Assembly: GCF_005047355.1 (NCBI RefSeq)
Contig: NZ_SUMC01000016.1
Location: 96,775 to 160,774 of the forward strand
Origin: Actinacidiphila oryziradicis
Lineage (GTDB): Bacteria > Actinomycetota > Actinomycetes > Streptomycetales > Streptomycetaceae
Direction of reading: 5' to 3'
Length of the DNA: 64,000 bases
In this document: one piece after another, positions 16,630-24,508 of the stretch
Layout of the letters: the number at the start of each line of letters is the position of its first letter
Numbering within the stretch: the first letter of the stretch is position 1
The notes under the pieces: generated by a model
Told to the model about the DNA's origin: nothing
Databases searched by the model: none
Seen by the model: the letters and a program-made list of their open reading frames with translations, nothing else
Program-made: the position numbers and the translations under genes

Positions 16630-17298
16630 TCAGTATCCGGCCGGGCGCACCAGCCCGGTCTCGTACGCGAAGACCGCGGCCTGGGTCCGGTCGCGCAGGC
16701 CCAGCTTGACCAGGATCCGGCCCACATGAGTCTTCACGGTCTGTTCCGCCACCACCAGATGCTTGGCGATCTCCGTGTTCGACAGGCCCTGGGCGATCAG
16801 GGACAGGACCTCGGTCTCGCGTTCGGTCAGGCGGCCGATGCGGCCTCTGAGCGGGGCGCGGGGGGCGTCGGTCATCCGGGAGAACTCGGCGATGAGACGC
16901 TTGGTGATGTTCGGGGCGAGCAGGGCGTCGCCCGCCGCCACCACCCTTACTGCCTGGGCGAGTTCGTCGGCCGACGCGTCCTTCAGCAGGAACCCGGACG
17001 CGCCCGCGCGCAGCGCCTCGTACACGTACTCGTCGAGATCGAAGGTGGTCAGGACGAGGACCTTGACGGTGGCGCCGGCCGGTTCTGTGATACGGCGGGT
17101 CGCCTCGATGCCGCCGAGTTCGGGCATCCGGATGTCCATCAGGACGACGTCGGGGGCGAGATCGGCAACCTTGGCGACGGCGTCCAAACCGTTCACGGCT
17201 TGACCGACGACCTCGATGCCGGGCTCGGCGTTGAGCAGCACAGTGAAGCCCTGGCGGACCATCATCTGGTCGTCGGCGATCAGCACGCGGATGGTCAT
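16630..17298 (-). CDS. NarL/LuxR-family response regulator
   Basis: A 222-residue two-component regulator. The receiver domain (1-120) has the acidic pair in IADDQMMV, the phosphorylated Asp in VVLMDIRMPELGG, and the Thr and Lys switch residues in VLVLTTFD and LLKDAS. The C-terminal LuxR helix-turn-helix is LTERETEVLSLIAQGLSNTE. It overlaps the histidine kinase gene by 4 bp and is its cognate partner. It is the last gene of a four-gene overlapping operon with an acyltransferase and a hydrolase. Confidence 0.95.
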   Translation of the reverse strand: MTIRVLIADDQMMVRQGFTVLLNAEPGIEVVGQAVNGLDAVAKVADLAPDVVLMDIRMPELGGIEATRRITEPAGATVKVLVLTTFDLDEYVYEALRAGASGFLLKDASADELAQAVRVVAAGDALLAPNITKRLIAEFSRMTDAPRAPLRGRIGRLTERETEVLSLIAQGLSNTEIAKHLVVAEQTVKTHVGRILVKLGLRDRTQAAVFAYETGLVRPAGY

Positions 17299-18602
17299 GA
17301 ACTGTCCTCCAGAGGAAGCATCGCCGCTACTTCGTAACCACCTTCGGGCGTAGGCCCGTTGGAGAATTCGCCGTCCAGCATGGCGGTGCGTTCGCGCATG
17401 CCGAGCAGCCCATGCCCGATGCTCTGCGAGGGCGTCACCGGTCTGTCCGGCGCGGTGTTGGTGACCCGGATGGTGATACCGGTCGACCGGTACCCGATCT
17501 CCACCCGCACCTCCGCTCCGGGCGCGTGCCGCATCACGTTGCTGAGCGCCTCCTGCACGATACGGAACGCCGACAGCTCGACGCCCGGCGGCAGCGGGCG
17601 CCGCTTGCCCCTGGTCTCGGTGGCGATGGTGAGCCCGGCCCCGCGCACCTTGCCGACCAGTTCGTCCAGCCGGTCGAGGGTGGGCTGCGGGGCGTGCCGC
17701 GCCCCCTCCGGCAGGGCGTCCTCGGAGCGCAGTACGCCAAGGACCCGGCGCAGCTCCGTGAGCGCCTCGACCGCGTTCTCACGGATCCCCGCGAGGTTCT
17801 CCTTCAACTCTTCGGAGGGGTTCTCGACCAGGTGCGGGGCGACCTGCGCCTGGATGGAGATCACCGACATGTGGTGGGCGACCACGTCGTGCAGCTCGCG
17901 AGCGATCCGGTTGCGCTCCTCGAGGAGGGTGCGCCGGGCCCGCTCCTCGGAGGTGATCTCCGCCTGTACGACCAGTTCCGTACGGGCCATCCGGCGACCG
18001 CGAAGCGCGGTGCCGACCACCACCGCGGCGGCGAGAATCGCGACAGCGCTGGGGACGTCGTCGTTGTGGGCCCGGGGAAAGAACGTGCTGCAGGCCAGTC
18101 CCGCCAGGACGCTGATCGTCAGCGCCTCGACCGCCACCCGGGGGCGGACCCGCAACGCCAACAGGAGCAGCACTCCGGCCTGCGCGGTGACCCCGGAGAT
18201 GGCCCAGGGGTAGAGCTGGCCCGGGCCGACGTTGGGCTCCGAGACCAGCGCGACGGTGACCATGGCGATCGTCACCGCCCACCAGGCCGGCACCGGCCGG
18301 GACATCGCGACGACGAGCGCCACGGCCTGGGCCAGGCCGAGCAGGGTGGCGTAGTCGCCCAGCTGGTAGTACCAGCGGAACTGACTCACGCTGAACACGG
18401 CGACGAACGCCGCGAACATCACCATTACCAACCAGAACACCGGGCGCCAGACCGGATAACCCGGCTCCCCCATGCGCGGCATCGGATCGGCGGCAACCGT
18501 CCACAGATCCTCGCGCAGGGCGCGCGGCGCCTTCCGCAGGGCGGCCAACAGCCGCTCCCTGGACCCCGTTTCCCCCGGCTTCACGGGATCCACCCTAAGC
18601 AT
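17295..18602 (-). CDS. Sensor histidine kinase, HisKA_3 type
   Basis: A 435-residue kinase. After a basic N-terminus there are about six hydrophobic segments (about residues 55-205) with short loops. This type senses membrane or small-ligand signals. The dimerisation helix carries the phospho-accepting His in RIARELHDVVAHH. The ATP-binding domain has the N box (QEALSNVMRHA) and G box (GHGLLGMRERTAM). The start overlaps the acyltransferase stop by 8 bp. It phosphorylates the regulator encoded downstream. Confidence 0.94.
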   Translation of the reverse strand: MLRVDPVKPGETGSRERLLAALRKAPRALREDLWTVAADPMPRMGEPGYPVWRPVFWLVMVMFAAFVAVFSVSQFRWYYQLGDYATLLGLAQAVALVVAMSRPVPAWWAVTIAMVTVALVSEPNVGPGQLYPWAISGVTAQAGVLLLLALRVRPRVAVEALTISVLAGLACSTFFPRAHNDDVPSAVAILAAAVVVGTALRGRRMARTELVVQAEITSEERARRTLLEERNRIARELHDVVAHHMSVISIQAQVAPHLVENPSEELKENLAGIRENAVEALTELRRVLGVLRSEDALPEGARHAPQPTLDRLDELVGKVRGAGLTIATETRGKRRPLPPGVELSAFRIVQEALSNVMRHAPGAEVRVEIGYRSTGITIRVTNTAPDRPVTPSQSIGHGLLGMRERTAMLDGEFSNGPTPEGGYEVAAMLPLEDSS

Positions 18603-19755
18603 CGTGCACCACCTCCGCCCGGTCAGGGCGCCCTTCGCGCACCACTGTGGTGCTGCGCCGCTGTCTCTGTTCGTACGTCCTGAACGTCGCCCAGCACACC
18701 AGCAGCGACACCGCGAACACCGGCAGCCAGGCCAGCCGGGCCAGCACCCAGCCCAGGCCGTCGGGCACGGTGTGCAGGCCGGTCAGGGGCCGGCCCGCGA
18801 ACAGGCCGATCGCGGTAACCGCCATCATCGCGGTCTGGTGCCAGAGAAAGATGGTCATCGCGGAGAGGTTCACCAGCGCCACCACCGCCCAGGCCGCGGG
18901 CCGCTTCAGCACCCGCCGCAGCGGGCCGAGCAGCAGCAGGGCCGCCCCGCACTGGGCGAGGCCGAAAGTGACGACTGCCAGGGTCGGCGGGTCGAGGTTG
19001 GAGATCTCGGCGCCGGGCACCCCGACCATGGAGGCCGGGTAGCCGGCGAACAGAACGAGGAGCGTGCTGGCGAGCGCGCCCCCGATCAGCAGCACCCAGC
19101 CGGTCGTACGGCCCCGCAGGCCCTCCCGCGCCCAGGCCGCGCCCAGGCAGTACGGGACGAGCCAGCCCGCCGCCACATTGATCCAGCCGAGCCAGCCGGG
19201 GCCGCTCAGGCCGAACCGGATCAGATCGATGTGCAGCACGACGGCGAGCGGCCACAGCGGATGCAGCCTCGCCACCAGCGGGGTCGCCGCCGTCAGCGCT
19301 GCGAAGACCAGCAGGAACCAGAGCGGGGACAGCACCAGCTTGCACAGCACGCGTATGGTCTCCTCGCCCACCCCGGAGGCGAGCATCGCGCACGCCGCGA
19401 CGGTCCACACCACCAGCACGGCGGCGACCGGCCGGCTCAGCCGGGCCATCCGGGCGCCGAGCCACTGCCCGTACGTCACGCCCCGGGCGCGGGCGGAGGC
19501 GTAGCTCCTCGCACCCACCTGCCCGCCCACCAGAAAGAAGACCGCCAGGGTCTGGAACATCCAGGAAACGGGGGTGAATTGGGGCAGGTACTGAAGCGGG
19601 CTGGCGCCGTGCAGCGTGCCACTGTCGGCGACCAGGGCGGTGACCAGCCAGTGGCCGAGCACCACACCCAGGATGGCGAGGGCGCGCAGGGCATCGATAG
19701 CACGGTCGCGGTCGGGAGGAGTCGCGGAATCGATCCGCTGCACGAATTCACGCAT
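18595..19755 (-). CDS. Acyltransferase 3 family membrane protein
   Basis: A 386-residue integral membrane acyltransferase with about ten hydrophobic segments. The first segment carries RAIDALRALAILGVVLGHW, with the family's early Arg and His. Members O-acylate sugars, lipids, peptidoglycan or antibiotics at the membrane. It overlaps the hydrolase upstream and the kinase downstream by 8 bp each, so all four genes are co-translated. That suggests the two-component system senses or controls a surface acylation step. The acceptor is unknown. Confidence 0.88.
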   Translation of the reverse strand: MREFVQRIDSATPPDRDRAIDALRALAILGVVLGHWLVTALVADSGTLHGASPLQYLPQFTPVSWMFQTLAVFFLVGGQVGARSYASARARGVTYGQWLGARMARLSRPVAAVLVVWTVAACAMLASGVGEETIRVLCKLVLSPLWFLLVFAALTAATPLVARLHPLWPLAVVLHIDLIRFGLSGPGWLGWINVAAGWLVPYCLGAAWAREGLRGRTTGWVLLIGGALASTLLVLFAGYPASMVGVPGAEISNLDPPTLAVVTFGLAQCGAALLLLGPLRRVLKRPAAWAVVALVNLSAMTIFLWHQTAMMAVTAIGLFAGRPLTGLHTVPDGLGWVLARLAWLPVFAVSLLVCWATFRTYEQRQRRSTTVVREGRPDRAEVVHDA

Positions 19756-20725
19756 GACGGCCCCCCGGAGCCCCTTCGGATTCGGCTTCTCCGGCGACGA
19801 TCCGGGCGATGTTCTTCAGCGATAAGGAACCGGGCTTCAGATAGTCGCTGTGGCCGCCGTTGCCCGCCGCGAAGACCTTGGCGCCGAACTCCGGCGAAAC
19901 CGGGTCGGTCCCGAACCCGACGGTGACGAAAGGCAGGTGGAGCTTCACGTGCGGCACGTCGGCGATCCAGTCGTTGCCGCCCCGGCCCGCCCAGACGGTG
20001 GCCCCGGTGTGCATCGCGGCGACACTGTCGACGCCGGTGCCGGGGCTGCCGTACAGGACGATGTCCGCGACCTTCAGCCCGGACGCGGCCCGGGCGCAGA
20101 CGACGGAGCCGTAGGAGTGGCAGAGGACGGAGGTCCGGGCGGCAGGCTTGAGCTCGCTCAACTCCCGCACGAACGTGCGCAGCCCAGGAGCGGCGGCATC
20201 GGCCCGTCCCGATGTCAGCGCCTCCGGGCTCAGCGTGGCCGGCGTTTCGTATCCGAGCCAGGCAATGACGGCGGACCGGCCGCCCAGCTCCCGCCGGAGC
20301 GCTACAGCGTCGTTCCGTAAGCGCCGGTAACTGTCGAGACTGGTGTCCGCACCCGGGACCAGCACGGCGATGCGATCGGCCCGGGACAGATCACCGAAGA
20401 CCTCGGCGGTGCGGCCGCCGTCGCGGCCGTCGAAGGAGAGGAAGTGTCGCGCCGGGCCCGCCATGACGCGCAGCTCGGCGGCCCGCTTCTGGTCGCCGTG
20501 GCCGACGGCCATCCGCTCGGCGGCCCGGATGCCGTCGCGGTTGGCCGTGTACCGCTCGGCGAGGGCCGCGGGTGTAGCTGCACGCAGCGGAGCCAGGACG
20601 GCCGGGACGGGCGCCGGAACGGCCGCGGGGCGGGCCGCACCCGACACCGGCACGGCCACCGAGGCGGTGACGAGGGCGGCGAGCAAGGTGCGGCGCAGGC
20701 GGCTTCTGCGCGGGGGGGACGCCAT
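19748..20725 (-). CDS. Secreted alpha/beta hydrolase (DUF1023-like)
   Basis: A 325-residue protein. The N-terminal stretch RRSRLRRTLLAALVTASVAV followed by Ala/Pro-rich residues is a signal peptide. The hydrolase core resembles DUF1023 proteins. The nucleophile elbow is CHSYGS (usual form GHSYGS), the acid is probably in the DPVSPEFG region, and the His lies in GNGGHSDYL near the end. It is probably an esterase or lipase acting outside the membrane. It is the first gene of the acyltransferase/two-component operon. The ATG at 20725 was chosen because the signal peptide starts there. Confidence 0.88.
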   Translation of the reverse strand: MASPPRRSRLRRTLLAALVTASVAVPVSGAARPAAVPAPVPAVLAPLRAATPAALAERYTANRDGIRAAERMAVGHGDQKRAAELRVMAGPARHFLSFDGRDGGRTAEVFGDLSRADRIAVLVPGADTSLDSYRRLRNDAVALRRELGGRSAVIAWLGYETPATLSPEALTSGRADAAAPGLRTFVRELSELKPAARTSVLCHSYGSVVCARAASGLKVADIVLYGSPGTGVDSVAAMHTGATVWAGRGGNDWIADVPHVKLHLPFVTVGFGTDPVSPEFGAKVFAAGNGGHSDYLKPGSLSLKNIARIVAGEAESEGAPGGRHA

Positions 20726-20745
20726 GTCGGTATGTGGTCCTTTCA

Positions 20746-20775
20746 GTACCGGATGTCTGTCGGTGCTTCCGGTAC
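20746..20775. promoter_or_regulatory. Inverted repeat upstream of the hydrolase operon
   Basis: GTACCGGA (20746-20753) and TCCGGTAC (20768-20775) are perfect 8-bp arms with a 14-base spacer. They lie 20 bases before the start of the four-gene operon. This could be an operator, possibly for the operon's own response regulator. Confidence 0.35.
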
Positions 20776-20949
20776 CGAAGCTATGGATCACGCCTTGTCG
20801 TCGGCGTCCCGCCGGGGAGTGCACTTCCGTGTAGCTCCGAAGTACTACGGGTAGTGCCCCCTCGCCCTGCACCCCCCGCCCACACCCCACATCAAGGGGC
20901 GGAGGCGGCGGCTCAGTAACGGCCGCACACCCGCCCGCCTGCGTGGAAT

Positions 20950-21039
20950 CGTTGCTGATGTCATACGACGCCCGTACGAACGAGTACGCCCTACGGCTGC
21001 GCGCCCGGAAGGCGACCGAGGCGGAGGCCGTCACCTGAC
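20950..21039 (+). pseudogene. 3' end of a second MFS gene
   Basis: The frame ends at the TGA 21037-21039 and reads LMSYDARTNEYALRLRARK then ATEAEAVT. This matches the C-terminus of the intact MFS protein (LMSYDARTNEHAARMRDGK then ATEAEPVA, gene end 15613). No upstream coding remains. It lies in a 1.56-kb stretch without intact genes and directly precedes repeat copy B. Confidence 0.8.
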
Positions 21040-21069
21040 ACGCCACGCAGGTTGCACCGCGCCCCGGTG

Positions 21070-21470
21070 GGGCCAGTTCGGCGTGGGTGTGTGCGGGAGC
21101 GCTGGCTCCCTTCGGTCGCAAAGAGAAAGGCGCTAACTGCGGAGGGGATGGAGGGGGGCTCGTCTCGTCGGTTGGCTCCCGGGCCGGTGGGCGGCGGGTG
21201 TCAAGGCGGCTTGTGCGGCTGTTGTCCTGTGGGTGTCCGGGGTCTCGTTGCCGGATCCTGGTAGAGATGGTCGGTGGCGACGCCTTTTGCCCGTGGGCGG
21301 CTGGGCTGCCGTAACCGGCGGCTGACGGGTGATTGGGAGCTGGGCTCCGGGGCGGGGGGCCGACGGGCGCCGGGGGGTCCCGTTCCGTCCGGTGGGCGGC
21401 TGGCGTCCAGGCGGGGGGTGCAGAAACGTTCCGGCGGGGCGGGTGGCTCCCTGCCTTGTTCGGGGCGGTG
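21070..21470 (+). repeat. Long structured repeat, copy B
   Basis: About 400 bases with the same left part as copy A (GGGAGCGCTGGCTCCC, TTCGGTCGCAAAGA) but a more diverged middle (21137-21185). The right part (21190-21330) is shared with copy C: GGTGTCAAGGCGGCTTGTGC, GTCCGGGGTCTCGTTGCC, GTAGAGATGGTCGGTGGCGA and CTGCCGTAACCGGCGGCTG. It faces copy C, so the two make a large inverted repeat about 0.4 kb apart. Confidence 0.75.
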
Positions 21471-21729
21471 AATGGTTGGGGTCCGCGCAGCTAGGGTGCG
21501 GTCTCGGTCCGCGAAAGTCGCCACCGCCACCCCTTGGCGGCATTTGCTCCATTTCATGCCCGACTTATCAGGTCCACGTAGGCTCTCAGTGCCAAAAGTG
21601 AAGAGATATGCCTGAATTACCCACTTCCGGACTTCACTAACTGCACTCAAATCCACTCAAGGGACCACCCGGGGCCCACCAGGCTGCGGCGGCTCACCAA
21701 CGGCCCCGCAAACCCGCCCGCCTGCGCGG

Positions 21730-21803
21730 ACTCCCAGTCATGCCTGCGTACACTCCCGTCTCACCGAAGTGCGCGCAGGCATGACTGGGAGTGTACGCAG
21801 GCA
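21730..21803. repeat. Two overlapping, mutually exclusive hairpins
   Basis: ACTCCCAGTCATGCCTGCG (21730-21748) pairs perfectly with CGCAGGCATGACTGGGAGT (21774-21792). TGCCTGCGTACACTCCC (21741-21757) pairs perfectly with GGGAGTGTACGCAGGCA (21787-21803). Both pairs share bases, so only one can form at a time. The element lies between the facing repeat copies B and C, outside any gene. Confidence 0.8.
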
Positions 21804-21879
21804 CGAGGGGAATTGCCCGATATGTCGACTGGGGGAAAGGCTGCAAGATCCCGCTGAAACGATTCTGCGGCGAGCGGAT

Positions 21880-22253
21880 CCACGGGACCCGCATCCCCCG
21901 AGCCCTTCCCCCGCCTGGACGCCCGGCGCCCACCGGGCGGGAGGCCCCCGCCCGCCCCTCGACCCGGGGCCAAGCCACCAACTACCCGGCAGCCGCCGGT
22001 TACGGCAGTCCAGCCGCCCACGGAGTAGAGGCGTCGCCACCGACCATCTCTACCCGGATACGGCAACGAGACCCCGGACACCCACCGGACAAGAGCCGCA
22101 CAAGCCGCCTTGACACCCGCAACCCACCCACCCGACAGCCCGGTGACAAGCGGCAGCGCCCCTCCCCCTTCCCGTAGGAGCGCCTTTTTCTTTGCGACCG
22201 AAGGGAGCCAGCGCTCCCGCACCCCACCCACACCGAAATGGCCCCACCGAAGC
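21880..22253 (-). repeat. Long structured repeat, copy C (inverted)
   Basis: Reverse-oriented copy of the element. Read on the minus strand from 22253 it is nearly identical to copy A for about 155 bases. It then continues with the blocks shared with copy B (GTAGAGATGGTCGGTGGCGA, CTGCCGTAACCGGCGGCTG) and a Gly/Pro-codon-rich tail down to about 21880. The outer end lies just before the ATPase remnant. Confidence 0.8.
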
Positions 22254-22284
22254 AGCCCCAGCCCTGCGCCCTGCGCCCTACGCC

Positions 22285-22510
22285 CTACCGCTGACGGAAC
22301 CCAGGAGCGGCCGCCGTCTTGAGCTCGAACCAGACCGCCTTCGCGTACCAGCCCAGCGGATCGGCGTCCGTCGTGCCCCAGTTGTCGGCCAGGGCCTCGA
22401 CGAGGCCCAGGCCTCGGCCGTAGCGCTCGGCCGTGTCGGGGATGGGGGCGGTGGTCGGCCGCGCCGGGCAGCCGTCGTACATGCCGACCCGCAGCAGGGG
22501 AGGCTCCAGA
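22285..22510 (-). pseudogene. C-terminal part of an HATPase-type regulatory ATP-binding protein
   Basis: The frame from about 22510 down to the stop at 22285 reads PPLLRVGMYDG, then PDTAERYGRGLGLVEALAD and ends FELKTAAAPGFRQR. This is the C-terminal half of the small anti-sigma-like ATPases (HATPase_c_2) common in streptomycetes. The catalytic N-terminal part with the N box is absent. The frame stays open to an ATG at 22560, but those residues are not family-like. The break coincides with the start of the DUF5753 remnant on the other strand. Confidence 0.7.
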
Positions 22511-22689
22511 CAGAGGACTACGCACGAGCAGTGCTGTCCGAGGCCGTCGACGCCGCCCACGGCTCAGCCTTTCTGGACGCAGAGGCGCAACTGGCCAACC
22601 ACAGGGGGATCCTGGAGCGCACGGCGAAAGTAGCGCTGCCCACGAAGGAGTCTCGTGAGTTCGTCCATGCCATCGCTCAGCACACATAA
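22502..22689 (+). pseudogene. Deleted XRE/DUF5753 (Scr1-type) regulator
   Basis: The frame begins with LQTEDYARAVL, a conserved DUF5753 motif, and ends at 22689 with FLDAEAQLANHRGILERTA then ...REFVHAIAQHT, the usual C-terminal helices of this domain. The helix-turn-helix domain is missing. The roughly 100 residues normally between the two DUF5753 motifs are reduced to about a dozen, so there is also an internal deletion. It sits 10 bases before a DUF397 gene, its normal partner. Confidence 0.75.
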
Positions 22690-22699
22690 TGTCAGGGAC

Positions 22700-22939
22700 A
22701 TGTCTGAGATCAACTGGCAGAAGTCCTCCTACTCGGGACAAGGTGACGGGGCCGAGTGCATAGAACTGGCCGCCGCCGGAACCATCCGCCTCCGCGAGAG
22801 CGACGACCCCGGCGTGATCGTCACCACCACTCCGGCGCCGCTCAAGGCGCTGCTCCTCGGCATCAAGGCGAGCGAGTTCGACGGCGACGCCAGCCCCGTC
22901 ACCACCGCCCCGCAGCCGCCACCCATCACCCAGCCGTGA
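22700..22939 (+). CDS. DUF397 protein
   Basis: A 79-residue protein opening INWQKSSYSGQGDGAECIELA, the defining DUF397 motif (WxKSSYS...CVEVA), then RLRESDDPGVIV. DUF397 proteins act with adjacent XRE/DUF5753 regulators in streptomycete developmental and antibiotic control (the BldB-related Scr/Wbl-type switch genes). Here the partner regulator upstream is deleted, leaving this gene orphaned. The last 30 residues are longer than usual and Pro/Thr-rich. Its 3' end overlaps the convergent fusion gene by 14 bp. Confidence 0.88.
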   Translation: MSEINWQKSSYSGQGDGAECIELAAAGTIRLRESDDPGVIVTTTPAPLKALLLGIKASEFDGDASPVTTAPQPPPITQP

Positions 22940-24200
22940 CGAGCCCCGCCATGTGATCGGTGAACCACTCGCAGGCGAGCCCGGCGACCTGCCGCAGGGC
23001 ACCCGGCTCCTCGAAGAGGTGGGTGGCGCCCGGCACGACATGCAGCCGGTTCTCGCACCGCAGTTGCGCCTGGGCGCGGCGGTTGAGGTGGAGGACGAGG
23101 TCGTCGTGGCCGCCGACGATGAGGAGGGTGGGGGCGGTGACGTCGGGGAGGCGGGCGGCGAGGTCGGGGCGGCCGCCGCGGGAGACTACGGCGGCGATGG
23201 CGGAGCCGGCTTCGGCGGCGGCCGAGAGGGCGGCGGCGGCGCCGGTGCTGGCGCCGAAGTAGCCGATGGGCAGATTGTGGCGGTCGCGGAGCCAGCGGGT
23301 GGCGGCGGTGAGGCGGGCGGCGAGGAGCCCGGTGTCGAAGACATTGTCCCGGTCGAGCTCTTCCTCCTCGGTGAGGAGGTCGAGGAGAAGCGTGCCGAGG
23401 CCGGCCTGGTTGAGCTCGGTGGCGACGAAGCGGTTGCGGGGGCTGTGGCGGCTGCTGCCGCTGCCGTGGGCGAAGACCACGATGCCGACCGCCTGCTCGG
23501 GGAGGGTGAGCTGTCCGTCCAGCCGCAGGGAGCCGGCTTCGACAGCGACCTCGCCGTCCTTGGCGGTGCGGGTCAGGTAGGCGATGACCTCGTCGTCGGA
23601 GGTCTGGGTGAAGTCGGCGTACCACTCGCCGATGGAGGACAGCCGCCTCGGGGTCTGCACGGCGACCAGTTCGTCCGCGTCGTCCCCGAGCCGGGCGGCC
23701 CAGTCGTGGGGGGCGACGGGCACTGCGAGTACCACTCGGGCGGCGCCGCCGGCGCGGGCGATGCGGCAGGCGGCGCGGGCGGTGGAGCCGGTGGCGACGC
23801 CGTCGTCGACGACGATGACGGTCCGGCCCTCGATGCGGACGGGCGGTCGGTTGCCGCGGAAGCGGCGGGCACGGCGGGCGAGTTCGAGGCGTTCGCGGTC
23901 CTCGACGAGGGCGAGTTCGTCGTTCGAGACGTGCGCCATGTGCATGACGTCGCGGTTGACGACCCGCACCCCGCCCTCGCCGATGGCGCCCATGCCGACC
24001 TCCGGCTGATAGGGCACGCCCAGCTTGCGGACGACGCTGACGTCCAGCGGTGCGCCGAGCGCCTCGGCGACCTGGGCCGCTACCGGGACGCCGCCTCGCG
24101 GCAGGCCGAGTACGACGACGTCCCGGCCCCTGAGGTGGTCCAGTTCGGCGGCCAGGAGCCGGCCCGCTTCAATACGGTCGGCGAAGAGCACGGGGCTCAC
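22926..24200 (-). CDS. Phosphoribosyltransferase-alpha/beta hydrolase fusion
   Basis: A 424-residue two-domain protein. Residues 1-210 form a type I phosphoribosyltransferase with the PRPP loop VIVVDDGVATGSTARA. Residues 215-424 form a dienelactone-hydrolase-like domain. Its nucleophile elbow is GASTGAAAA, the acid lies in GGHDDLV and the His in GATHLFEE. Fusions of this plan are known in actinobacteria. A shared substrate, perhaps a nucleoside or ribosyl ester, is suggested but not proven. The start at 24200 gives the family's FADRIEAGRLLA opening. No operon partner is evident. Confidence 0.9.
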   Translation of the reverse strand: MSPVLFADRIEAGRLLAAELDHLRGRDVVVLGLPRGGVPVAAQVAEALGAPLDVSVVRKLGVPYQPEVGMGAIGEGGVRVVNRDVMHMAHVSNDELALVEDRERLELARRARRFRGNRPPVRIEGRTVIVVDDGVATGSTARAACRIARAGGAARVVLAVPVAPHDWAARLGDDADELVAVQTPRRLSSIGEWYADFTQTSDDEVIAYLTRTAKDGEVAVEAGSLRLDGQLTLPEQAVGIVVFAHGSGSSRHSPRNRFVATELNQAGLGTLLLDLLTEEEELDRDNVFDTGLLAARLTAATRWLRDRHNLPIGYFGASTGAAAALSAAAEAGSAIAAVVSRGGRPDLAARLPDVTAPTLLIVGGHDDLVLHLNRRAQAQLRCENRLHVVPGATHLFEEPGALRQVAGLACEWFTDHMAGLVTAG

Positions 24201-24248
24201 CTCATCCCTTTATGTCAGCATATGCCGCTGCCGCTCTGCCGCCGCTCC

Positions 24249-24467
24249 TCACTTCTCGTCGTTGCGCCAGCGCGGGTCGGATTCCCACTCCTCATTGCGC
24301 TCTTCGACCGTCTCGACGGCATGCGCGGCTTCTTCGGGGGTTGGGTAGGGGCCCAGGCGGTCCTTGGCCGGGCATTCCGGACCTTCCTCGACCTTCCTGT
24401 GCTCCAGGCAGTAGAACCATTCGCCGGGCTTGCCGGTGTGCTTGGGTGCGCGCTTGAACAAGGCCAT
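24249..24467 (-). CDS. Small hydrophilic conserved protein
   Basis: A 72-residue protein starting MALFKRAPKH. It contains WFYCLEHRKVEEGPECPAKDRLGP, with two Cys and a His that could bind metal, then an acidic helix (PEEAAHAVETVEERNEEW). Small proteins with this layout are common next to map in streptomycetes. No function is known to me. It diverges from map with 41 bases between the starts, so the promoters overlap. Confidence 0.7.
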   Translation of the reverse strand: MALFKRAPKHTGKPGEWFYCLEHRKVEEGPECPAKDRLGPYPTPEEAAHAVETVEERNEEWESDPRWRNDEK

Positions 24468-24508
24468 GGAGCCATGCTGCCCGACAGCCCGCCGATACAC
24501 TCGTTGGC

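Noticed and set aside
21769..22177. Proteins in the frames across copy C
   Set aside because: Several frames are open, but they are Pro/Arg/Gly-rich, change between repeat copies and lack start signals. The sequence is conserved as DNA or RNA structure instead.
16351..22253. Repeat copies as insertion sequences
   Set aside because: No transposase or terminal inverted repeats with target duplications are visible; the element is short and structured, so it was kept as an unclassified repeat.
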